Below, one piece after another: positions 10,753-20,211 of a stretch of 35,801 nucleotides of DNA (position 1 is its first letter; each line of letters starts with the position of its first letter). Made by a program: the position numbers and the translations under genes. Location: NCBI GenBank assembly GCA_015501075.1, contig JADNYJ010000329.1, positions 1-35,801 on the forward strand. Direction: 5' to 3'. The notes beneath the pieces were generated by a model. The model worked only from the letters and a program-made list of their open reading frames with translations, was not told the origin of the DNA and did no database searches. The stretch comes from Gymnopilus junonius. Lineage: Eukaryota > Basidiomycota > Agaricomycetes > Agaricales > Galerinaceae.

Positions 10753-10834
10753 TGTTCGTGCGTCCGTTGTTTCTGCCTATCTAACTCGGACTCCTGGCAT
10801 TATTACCCGCGAAATTAATTCTAGACTATTTATG

Positions 10835-11645
10835 AATTCAAAGGCTCACTTTCTATAGGTGTGGGCCCGCCTAATATTAAATTAAATTAAATTAATTAAA
10901 TCGAAGAAGGGAGGGAAGAAATAAATAAATCATGCAGTGTCTATATAGGTGAAGGTCATCTAGCATGCCGTGATTTGATGAAATCTGCAGGGGCCGAAAG
11001 CAGTCCATTTTTTCGAGGCGCGCTTCGCGCATTTGGGTACGAAATTGATCTGGTCCTTGATTTGGGTAGGTCCGAGTAGCACATTATTTTTTCCTACCGC
11101 GCTTCGCGCGGCCCTCTCAATATGCATATGCACCAAGAACTGTGAATTGCATAGATGCCTTTCAAATACTCCAGGGTGGGGAGGAGAAACAGGGTGGATT
11201 TTTGATTTATCTACCTTAAATGACCAGGATATTTATTTTTCTTGCGCGCTTCGCGCGCCCTCCCCATCCTCTTTAAATGTTACCCAGATTAAAAAATTTA
11301 TCTTATTTTTCAAGCTCTCCAGATGCCTTCCAATCTTCGAAAGAATGTATGCAAAAGGGGCCAGTTCATCACCTGACTGCGCTGACCTAATGAGTTTCCT
11401 TGTACAGTGGTGTTCATTGAGTGGCCTCCCGAGCTAAGGAAAAGGTCAAATATTCTAAAATTTACCCCATGTTTGGGAATCAGGCTCATCTCACTGATTT
11501 ATGCTCTGGTTCCGGACTTTCGCGCCCCAGAACATGTAAAGTAGCCGCATTATTTGGCCGAGTTACTTTGTTTGTACATGATTATATTTTCAAACTCAGT
11601 TATATCGTATTTGGCCCACACCTATAGAAAGTGAGCCAATTCAAA
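10835..11645. mobile_element. MITE B: 795-bp non-autonomous DNA element with 8-bp TSD
   Basis: The element spans 10843-11637, flanked by the perfect 8-bp direct repeat AATTCAAA (10835-10842 and 11638-11645). Its termini are exact inverted repeats of 25 bp, beginning GGCTCACTTTCTATAGGTGT. An 8-bp duplication fits hAT or KDZ superfamily elements. The interior carries three palindromic GCGCGCTTCGCGC-type motifs (11018-11030, 11098-11110, 11244-11258). It also has an (ATTAA)n run near 10876-10900. The open frame at 11033-11437 has no transposase motif. It inserted only 82 bp from the right TSD of MITE A. Confidence 0.9.
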
Positions 11646-12023
11646 CTTGAAGTATAAAATTTGGAAGGCCGGGCCGACATAGCATCTGCACGAGGAGTTC
11701 TGGCAGGCATGGTGAGCAACCCAGAGAATCCAAGGCGAATACTTTTTATCAGAAGCTGATGCAGATTCATAGACGTAATAGGTGCATGACGTCGCCGTGC
11801 ACCACCCTAATGATGTGTGTTCTCAAAGCTTGCCAGCAGTGGCACAACGTGGTCAGGAAGCCACGAAGTCGAAAGACCATGTCGGTAGATACGCACGTTC
11901 CTTGCCCTCCAAATACTATATTTGAAGCCATCAGTATCCTCAGAAGCTATATAAATTGGGAAAGAGCCGGAACAGGCTCCTCACACCGTCCAACCACGAA
12001 GTCGAATTCAAGAGGGACTGACC
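11646..12023. other. 5' flank of the SurE-like gene
   Basis: Nothing coding was recognised in this stretch. It should contain the promoter of the gene starting at 12024; a TATAAA at about 11949-11954 is a possible TATA element. Confidence 0.35.
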
Positions 12024-13225
12024 ATGTTCAAGAACGTCATTTATATCTACATCCTCTCTGCTCTCTCGTGCCTTTGCAGCGCGACCAAGATTGTTCTAAC
12101 AAATGATGACGGTTGGGCAGTCGCACAAATTCGCGCTGAATATACTGTGCTCAAAGCTGCGGGTTACGAAGTCAGGAGGCATATCTCAATATCATCATTC
12201 GCCAATTACTCACGGGCTCATTTTGCATGTCAGGTTATTCTTTCAGCCCCAGCAGAGAATAAGTCAGGTACAGGTTCATCTACGGCTACCCCAACAACTC
12301 TTACGGAGCCATGCGAGTTCAACACTTGCCCTACTGGTTCCCCGCCCACTGGATCCAATTCTTCTGATCGTGAGTGTGGCAAACCTTCTATTCACTCATG
12401 AAGATCACTAAGGCCTGGCGCGATTATAAGCAAACATCAATTATGTCAACGCCTTTCCGTGAGCATTTCACTCCCATCCCTATCTTTTTCCGTCTGGAAC
12501 TGAGCATATCCTTCATTCAGGGTGGATGCTGTCCGGTTCGGTATTCAGACGCTCTCTCCTCGAATCTTCGGTTCCTTACCGGATATTGTAATCAGTGGTA
12601 GTAACATAGGAAGTCAGTGTTCTTTCTAAATGTTCTTCTTCAATCAGTGATTGCTTACCAATTTGCTACAGACAACCTTGGGTCAACCGTACTTATTTCT
12701 GGAACCGTGTAAGCCTTGTCCTGTATCGTTTTCCATCATACACTTACATATTGTCCTTTTAATAGTGGTGCCGCCTCTGAAGCCGCTTTAGAAGGCATCC
12801 CATCCATTGCCTTCTCCGGCGCGTCTGGTTCCCAGGTGTCTTACACCACTCTCAGTCAGACCACTTCCTCCTCGACTGTTGCGGCTAATATCTACACCGC
12901 CCTCGTTCTCAAATTTACCGCCGTTCTGTTGGACAACCCTACGCCTTTCCTTCCCTCGGGAGTCAGCCTCAATGTTAACTTCGCATCGGTTTCATCCTGC
13001 ACCTCTGCATCGGACTATAAATTCATCTTGACGCGCATTTCTTCCTCTTCTACTCCCAACGTGAACACGTGTGGAAGTAGCACCCTTCCTACAGAATCAA
13101 GTGCCATAACGCAAGGATGCATCGCCACCGTCAGCGTCTTCAACGGGAGCACGAAATCAGATTCAAATTCGACTGTACAAGCTGTTGTTCTGAACAAGTT
13201 GTCGTCGCTCTTGGAGTGCCTTTGA
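12024..13225 (+). CDS. Secreted SurE-like survival phosphatase/5'-nucleotidase
   Basis: Six exons (12024-12170, 12234-12369, 12431-12458, 12521-12612, 12672-12708, 12766-13225) join in phase to 299 residues; introns are 57-63 bp. Residues 1-20 form a signal peptide (FKNVIYIYILSALSCLCSA). The mature N-terminus TKIVLTNDDGWA holds the SurE metal-binding Asp pair (residues 28-29). The loop PAENKSGTGS carries the conserved Ser, and DIVISGSNIGNNLG carries the metal-binding Asn. NYVNAFPVDAVRFGIQTLSP and SGTVGAASEAALEGIPSIAF complete the fold. SurE proteins hydrolyse nucleoside monophosphates; secreted fungal members are also annotated as acid phosphatases. The C-terminal tail (about residues 215-299) is Ser/Thr-rich. 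The family is certain, but the physiological substrate is not. Confidence 0.9.
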
Positions 13226-13690
13226 ATGATGGGGCAAAATAGAGCAGGTGATCAATCATACTTGAATCCCCTTATCCAAGAGCAAGTGTTCTCCTTACGT
13301 GGTAGTAACTAAGAATTTCAACGAATTACCTCGAATGTTTTCATGACCTACGTCACATGTGTCCGTCTGGCCATGACATTGCTGCTTAAGAGGGTCTTCC
13401 CGGGTGTTCATTGCGTTTTGTAACCTAAACCGCTTCGTTACCTCCAAGGGGTACGAATACTTTGGCTTTCTCGCTGACATTGACTTCTCCCCCAAAGGCC
13501 TATTATAGAATGTGCGGAAGGCACATAATCGAAATACAAAAATGGTGTTACTACAGTGTACGTCCTGAATAACCCCGACATATTTCTTCCCGTTGAACTA
13601 ACTGTCGTAAGTAGGTCATCAAGTAAGGCCGAAACTGGAGAATACAGTGGTCTGTCAGGCTGCTATATAATCTGCTATATTGAGCCTTGC
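13226..13690. other. Convergent intergenic region
   Basis: It lies between the stop of the plus-strand SurE-like gene and the stop of the minus-strand MLKL-like gene. No supported gene was found; the 66-codon minus frame at 13495-13295 has no motif. Confidence 0.4.
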
Positions 13691-16600
13691 TCATAGAGTG
13701 GCAGGCGTAAAAGGATTGGCAGTCGGGGATGGGTTAAGATCACATGCATCTAACTGGACAAAACCTATGCTCTGGAGACAACTAAATATTGAATGCGCCA
13801 TGTAAGCAAGTTCCAAGAGCCACATAACTCAGACAACTAATCACTTACCGGGTTTCAGTAATGGTTACGTAGGACTGGTCGTTCACCTCCCAATATCCCC
13901 AAGGTTCATCTGGCGCTGGTACCTCATTTTCAACAAACTCTATAAACGGAGGTGGGGTAGCAGTTTCGTCTTCTGACTTCCAGCTATAACTTGAGACCCG
14001 CATGTCGGTGTCTATCTTGGTCACTGTAAACAGTGCAAACGGGCGAGCATTAACAAAAGGAAAAAAAAACTTAAAAATCCTAACCAAGAACGAGGTCGCC
14101 GATGTCCCGAATGCCGTCGAATTTGTGTCTTTCGTATATTTTCTCGGCATTCTCGATGAGCATATTCCAGCATCCCGGGAGGTCTTGAATTCTCTCTGAG
14201 GACGTTAAACACTTGATTGTGGCAGAGGTCGAACGAATAAAACGGTGCCTTACACGAACAAATGATATCAGCGAAGCTCCAGGAAGGCTATCATTGAAAA
14301 CTCACCTGATTAACCCATTCTCTCGAGTCATAACATAATCGCGGGCGCGAGCAAGATGAGGTGGAAGTCTGTCCTCTGTAGTGCCTGTGAATGACTTGGC
14401 ATTGTCCACATCTTCGTATACTATCGAAGAACTATCACGCCTGACTGTAGCAAGAGTTGGGACAGCAGGATAATGACTAAAGCTTGGATGAACTAAAGAA
14501 AATCAAACCAAAATAGAAGGACAAAGACGAACCTGACCCCAAACTCGTCAACCCAATCAATGTCGCGTTTGTTCTCGCATCGGTACATTGAAGCAGGATC
14601 AGAAAAAGCCTCTTCAGCACAGTTTCTCCAGTACAATAAAGTCTCCGTCCTGGATATAACCTACATCCCCAAGGCGACAAGCCAATGGCTTCGGTGGGCG
14701 AAACCAGAAACCAGTCCCTCCGTGTCGGACTTCGAGAACTGCATTTCGAATGTTTTTGAAGGTGAGCTCCCCTCGTGCCGCAAGCGACTCCAGGGCGTCT
14801 ATTAGATTGTCCAATTCGCCTACCACGTCTTGTAGAGTGCCTGCTATGTACATCATGAAGCATTCAAGCATCCGCATGTGGCTGTAGCTTTTGTTTCCAT
14901 TGCGACCCGTTATCCCTGAATAGGAAGGAATCAGCTTTGTCCAGATATTAGTGGGACAGACCCTTCTAACAATTCCAGTCAGATAGGTCAGGCTTTTTAG
15001 GCCCATACGTAAACTGATCATTTATATCAGGATCATATTATCAGTGGAACTCGTATGTAGCAAACTCACGCGTATGCCGAAGAACCAAAACAATTCCATC
15101 AGAAGCTCTTCGAGGTTCTCGGGAGGGGGATCCGATGCTGATGTCGGATCACTCTTGAGGAGGTTGTGGCCGACGACAACTTCGCCATCAGGAGTTAGAA
15201 CCATGTTGGAGGCCTGGCATTGCCGCTTTCAGAAAATTTAAAAGAGGAACTAGGTTCTAATCTTACTTCCAGACAATCTCTGAGTTCCAGTTTGGTTAAA
15301 GCGCAGTGTCGACGAATGTATTCCATCCCGGACTAGAGAGAATGTCAGCTTCCTTTTTCTCATTTACTTGGGAACAAAAAAGAGTGTACAGCAACGCCAT
15401 GCAACTGCACATCAGAATATAAGGCCAAGCATGAGGTTTTAAAATCACTTTCAGCTTGGAAGATAACTTACCAAACGGGCTGTTGACACAAAGCTCGTAA
15501 CTTCACCAGCGTCAAGTTGCTTCAGCATATAACCAGGAACGTCGAGTGAAGCATCTAGGTACAAAGCAAGGTGTTCATCAACTCCGAAGTCAAATTGGAC
15601 AATGCTTACAGTCTGGAAATAACAAAAAAGGGCTCGGTGCTGACATTGTCGAATGACCGAGTAAGCGGTGCAAATTAGGGTGACTAATTCAGCGGAATTG
15701 AGCAACCTTCGTGGAGAACAAGACAGAAAAACTTACAAATTTTTCTTCCAGAACTTCAGTGCATCTTTGAATTCCTAGTATTGAAACACTCGAACCCGTA
15801 TCACTTGGCTGAAGATATACTTCTCACCTCTCTCCCTTGACGGGTTGGATTATATGACTTTACCACAGACTTCGTAAATCCTCCTTCAGTAGTGAATTTC
15901 CCTCGATAAATATGAGCATTTGACAGGGTACGAAGGGATCTTCCAAGTATTAATTGATCTGGACGAAGCACGCGAAACTAATCTACCTTAGTGCCGCCAA
16001 AGAAGAGAATAGATGGACTCACCCCATCGTCATCATTGGTGACTTCTGATACATCTTTACTTCCTAATACTAGGTCAAACCGAGAGGCGAGGTCTTTCAG
16101 GTCACTCCGAACATCTTTATGACCTGATTCCATGGTTTTGGCTACTTTCTCGATATTCGAGTTGATCGTTAATGATAGCGTAGCCAGTGATGACCTATTG
16201 ATGATAGCTTCCGAAGATATTAATCTCTGAATCTCCATGATTGATGTAATCTTTGAAAAATGTCAGCGTCAGCAACCACTAATTTGCACCTGTCAAACAA
16301 GGAACTTACACTGAACAATCGACCGCAATCATCCAATTTCTGGTTATATGCCACAATAGAATCTTGAAATTCAGTCATTTTCAAGTATCGCTTAAATCGC
16401 CCTACATCCCTCTGTAATTGCATAAAGGTCTTAATTTCCTCTAAGGCCCTTGCATGAAGGATAAGTATGTATGTTGTGCCTGGTGAAGTTCGATATTACT
16501 CAAGTAAACGATCGCATTTTTGTTTTTGTTCCGACGACAGGTGGCCATTTGCAGAACACTCTGTTGCAATTGCAATGGCAAGCTCAGCTGTGCGGGTAGC

Positions 16601-17052
16601 AAGGTTTTGATTGTCATCCTTTAACTTGCGCAGTTGCTAGAAATCTAGTCAGCCTTGGGAAACTGAAGTAAGATTTTGCCCACCTTGACGGTATTAATGA
16701 TAATCAAAGCGACTCCACAGATCGTTTTCAAGGGTACAATAGGTGTAACGTCTCCGAATGTATTGAGTAGCTCTACAGTGCGGCCTGTAACATCCAGAGC
16801 TGTGGAAGATATAGTATTTGGTACCAGTCCAGCAGGTGAGGACAACAAGGGCATGATGTTTGAAGGTGCGTTTCGAAGTTGATTAAAACGTGGGCAACCA
16901 GTCAAATGGATCATATACTCCCAAAACATGTCGGATGTGGTAACGATAGCAGTGGGAAAGGGGAATGAATTATGTATTGAATTGGAAATAGAGAGGCCAT
17001 AGCTAATTAAGCTCTTTTCGGTGATCGAGGTCTTTGCTTCCGAAGGATTCAA
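13691..17052 (-). CDS. MLKL-type four-helix domain + pseudokinase + C-terminal module
   Basis: I derive 16 exons: 17052-16684, 16636-16500, 16448-16310, 16250-16023, 15977-15828, 15774-15737, 15683-15610, 15554-15472, 15332-15267, 15213-15070, 15013-14971, 14915-14533, 14482-14306, 14248-14085, 14023-13849 and 13781-13691. They give about 819 residues; introns are 45-67 bp except one of 139 bp. Residues about 100-215 match the MLKL N-terminal/HeLo-like four-helix domain common in basidiomycete NLR-like proteins (VPLKTICGVALIIINTVK, KRYLKMTEFQDSIVAYNQKL). Residues about 295-480 look like a kinase (HIYRGKF, VVKSYNP, HPNLHRLLGHS, SGMEYIRR, EASNMVLTPDGEVVVG) but lack the catalytic Asp and DFG. 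The C-terminal half has GDVGY...G-F-type motifs and ends PFTPATL. Exon 12 has one excess base (near 14634-14637, an AAA run) that breaks the frame unless a weak 49-bp intron is used. By family analogy it may act in membrane-targeting cell death; that role is inferred. Confidence 0.75.
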
Positions 17053-17876
17053 AAGAATCCGTTAAATAATTGCTAATTGCTTTCTTATTGTATTAACAAG
17101 GAGAATACAGTTCATATTCGCTGACTGCAACCAATAAGGTATATTTTCCTTCCTTCCCACTTATGGGGGGTGGTGTGGAAAACATGTTGCCAGGTTACTG
17201 CATAAAACAGGTATGTGTGATGTATCGGTGGAATCACTCAATACCACTTCTGTTAATGTCAGACGACCCGTTGTACTGAACCCGATGCCGAAACCCCATC
17301 AGTCCACTCGAGAAATAGGGACTTTCTTATCTACCATGCTGATCGCAGTAGTGATCGTGCTGGATAGTTTGCAGGGTTCAATTTAAATGCTGTATTGTTT
17401 TGCAAATTTTGAGGTTCAATTTCATCTAAAGCAACTCCCTCCTCCGTCTCATTGATTCCGTATATACTTATGAATACGCTGATAAATGCTCTTCGCATGC
17501 TATACCCTAATTGTCAAGTCCGTGAGAGGCCGTCATATGTACCTTGGAAATATATTTGACAAGTCTGTAACGGTGCAGGGTACCCAACTTTCTTTATAGA
17601 GACTGCTCTGCCAAGGAACCGGGGACATCAATCGATCACTGATAAGATGTGATGTATTCCCGTCTGTAGCGCTGATGGACAGCGCGTTGCTAAAAATATA
17701 CTTAAGCGCCAGCGGTCGGATCTAAAACACTTACGACAGAGAGAATCTGGCCACCTTCTGTGACATTCAGTTCTCCATCTCGGAGATTTCACTGTGTCAC
17801 TGGACTGGCCGATTTCTGGATATAAGTCCGGTATGACTCACGGATCTGTCTATTGCAACTCGCTTCCTTTACAATA
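17053..17876. other. Divergent intergenic region
   Basis: It lies between two genes transcribed away from each other, so it holds both promoters. No coding pattern, element end or repeat was recognised. Confidence 0.45.
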
Positions 17877-18926
17877 ATGTCGCTCTCTATCAAGGAAGGT
17901 ATGCTTGGTAGAACCTCCTTTTGAATACCATAATCAATCCAATTTCTGAACCTGCAGATGATCGATATGTGGTTTGGTTTGATATCGATAACACGCTTTA
18001 CTCGGCCAGTTCCAGTGTATACTCAGAGATGGTCAAGCGCACCCATGGTGAGACAATTGAATTCATCTATTTTCCAAACCTCTTACAGGTCCCTGTCATA
18101 GCATATTTTATGAATTTAGGTCTCTCGGCAGGAGAAGCCTCTGATTTACAATGGAAATACTACCGGCAGTACGGCCTCCCGTTACGAGGATTAGTTCTCA
18201 ATCACGATGTTGGTACGTGGCCAATCTAACTAAGCTATTGGAAGTTCGTTACTAAAGACAAACTTTACAATAAAATAGACCCTCTGCATTTCGATAAAGA
18301 ATGTGACGGGTCTATCCCGTTGGAAGAAATGATTACATTCAATTCTTCAGTTCGAAAGTTGCTTCAAGATATTGATCGCAGCAAAGCACGAGTGTGGGTA
18401 TTAACCAATGCGTATCTCAATGTGAGTATCCGCTCCATACCTTTCCCTGTACTTTGAGATTTTAACAAATATATTTATTCTAGCATGCTCAGCGCGTACT
18501 ACGAATCCTGGGTTTAGAAGATCAGGTAGAGGGTATTGCCTACTGCGACTACAAGGACCCTAATTTCACATGTAAACCCGAGCCAGCCCATTACCGCCAG
18601 GTAAGTGTTACAATATCTTATGGTAGTTTATGATTTCATATGACATCTTACTTCGTTTACGTCAGGCGATGAGACTCGCCAATGTGACAGAGACATCTAG
18701 GTGCCTATTCGTGGATGACAGTAAAGGCCACGTCGAGTCCGCCAAAGCTTTGGGCTGGGAAGGCTGTGTCCATTTCTGTGAAACTGCTTCTTCATCTTTC
18801 GACGGTGGAAAGGAAGGAACAAACGACAACGGCGTCATTGTAATCAATGACTTGGAACAATTGAGAGATGTTTGGCCTTATATTTTTATAAATACGAAGT
18901 CGGCTTCATCTAAGCTTGATCATTGA
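17877..18926 (+). CDS. HAD-family pyrimidine 5'-nucleotidase (Sdt1/Phm8-like)
   Basis: Six exons (17877-17898, 17958-18047, 18102-18212, 18279-18421, 18484-18600, 18666-18926) give 247 residues. HAD motif I is WFDIDNTLY (nucleophile Asp16, Asp18), motif II is WVLTNA, the motif III Lys lies in CKPEP, and motif IV is FVDDSKGHVESAKALG. The helical cap carries the family pattern AYFMNLGLSAGEAS and YYRQYGLPLRGL, which appears only after removing the 54-bp intron 18048-18101. The 22-base first exon is short but follows AATAATG and splices in phase. Yeast Sdt1 and Phm8 dephosphorylate pyrimidine and other nucleoside monophosphates in the cytosol during nucleotide salvage and phosphate stress. The last 25 residues are variable. 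Confidence 0.9.
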
Positions 18927-19408
18927 AGCCCTTCAGGTGGGTTGAATACTAGCTTCGTGAAATCCAATTAAATGTAACTATAACTGTCCTGCAATATAAA
19001 CATGCCTCAGCCTTCATCAGTGTAGATAATACATCAGCTCATCTGACTTTGCAAGCCGTCGCGGCGACCATAGTCATGCGTTATTTGAACTCGAGGTTGG
19101 ATATACCACTTTGCTGACATACGTGTGATCCGGACACCACAATCAAACGTATAGAAGGGCGGCGATCATGAAGAGTTAGCCAGTGTCAATCTTACTCCAC
19201 ATTACTGAATGAATGGGGATCTCCGAGTGATAGGACGCCAGCCCGCGAGGCACCCAGATTTATGTTTTGGGGTTCACTAGTAAACCCTTATCGGTTTACA
19301 CTGCCAAGCAGTGGCTCACTTCAGTATATATACCGCACCATCGTGACTACTCCGATAGCTCAAAACAGCCCAGTGTGCCTCTCAAAGTGTTATCTCTTAC
19401 ATCCAGCC
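18927..19408. other. Intergenic region and 5' leader of the DUF952 gene
   Basis: The DUF952 frame stays open upstream to 19262, but those 49 codons lack family similarity and look like leader. Nothing else was recognised. Confidence 0.4.
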
Positions 19409-19810
19409 ATGACAGAACCCAGCATCATTCCCAAATTCGTTTACAAAATCTACCCAAAGACGGAAGAGTTCCAGATCCCCATTCCCCACCCGTTGGACTA
19501 CACATTCCCTCAGGATTCGCTTGATAAGAACTCTGGGTTTTTCCACATGTCGTCCCAGGACCAGTTGTCAGGCACACTCAGCCTATTTTTCGACTCGCAA
19601 GAAACCGTTCACCTTGTCAAGATCGACTATGACAGGCTCAGCAAAGCCGAGACAGTTAAATGGGAGTTGGTGGAGGACGGCAGCACCTTTCCTCATCTTT
19701 ACGCTCTCTTGGATGGCAAATATGTGACCGATGTGAAAGTCGTCAACAGGGCTACAAACTGGGTGGATACTGCGGAGAAGTTAATCAAAGACGGTTGGCT
19801 CGAGTATTGA
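19409..19810 (+). CDS. DUF952-domain protein
   Basis: This is an intronless 133-residue frame from ATG 19409 (MTEPSIIPKFVYKIYP). It matches DUF952: an N-terminal beta segment VYKIYP, the FFHMSSQDQLSGTLSLFF block (in bacterial relatives a conserved G-F-I-H-x-S-x-x-x-Q), VHLVKIDYDRLSKAETVKWE, and the C-terminal FPHLYALLDGKYVTDVK. The biochemical role of DUF952 is not established; the fold is related to ADP-ribosyl-transfer-like small proteins. Length is near the family norm. An upstream in-frame ATG at 19262 would add 49 residues without family support, so the downstream start was chosen. Confidence 0.85.
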   Translation: MTEPSIIPKFVYKIYPKTEEFQIPIPHPLDYTFPQDSLDKNSGFFHMSSQDQLSGTLSLFFDSQETVHLVKIDYDRLSKAETVKWELVEDGSTFPHLYALLDGKYVTDVKVVNRATNWVDTAEKLIKDGWLEY

Positions 19811-20211
19811 TATGCAACGCTTGGAGGTATGATGTATATCAATTCCTATTCATAGTTCAAAGCTGAGGCGCTCACGCACTGTAGGGAGCAACCAAACCTT
19901 AAACTCCACTTGAGTTGAATTGCCCTCAATCAAACTCAGTGCTCCTAGTCGCTGTTCGTGTTCCGAGAATAAGGAGGTTGTCACAGTTGGGAGAATGTCG
20001 GCATGATTCTAGATCTTCTGGCGTCTTGCTCTGTAAATATTTTGTAAAGTTTAAAAGAATTTTTGTCAACTTGCTTGGATGTATTGATCAAAATGATTAT
20101 ATCTGATTTAGTAAATAATGTCAAATTTTGCAGAAGTTATATAACCTGTATGGCTTCCCGTGAGCGGTCAAGATCTACCAGCAAGTAAGAAAGTACACAC
20201 CACGAAAAAGC
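19811..20211. other. Convergent intergenic region (3' ends of DUF952 and DEG1 genes)
   Basis: No gene was recognised. AT-rich sequence near 20030-20130 probably contains 3' processing signals. Confidence 0.4.

Noticed and set aside
11033..11437. 134-codon frame inside MITE B
   Set aside because: No transposase motif (no DDE/DDD pattern), and it crosses the palindromic repeats; it is treated as chance.
1..13225. A secondary-metabolite cluster around the P450
   Set aside because: No synthase, prenyltransferase, tailoring enzyme or transporter is present; the P450 is a fragment and its neighbours are unrelated.
13691..17052. Treating the minus-strand frames here as several separate small genes
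   Set aside because: Fifteen introns join them in consistent phase, and family motifs (HPNLHRLLG, SGMEYIRR) appear only after splicing, so one gene explains them.
13691..17052. NLR-like gene with a P-loop NTPase after the MLKL-type domain
   Set aside because: No Walker A (GxxxxGK[ST]) sequence was found in any frame; the middle domain has kinase landmarks instead.
18048..18101. Keeping this stretch as coding in the HAD protein (it is open)
   Set aside because: The frame is open by chance; removing it as an intron restores the family pattern ending in AYFMNLGL.
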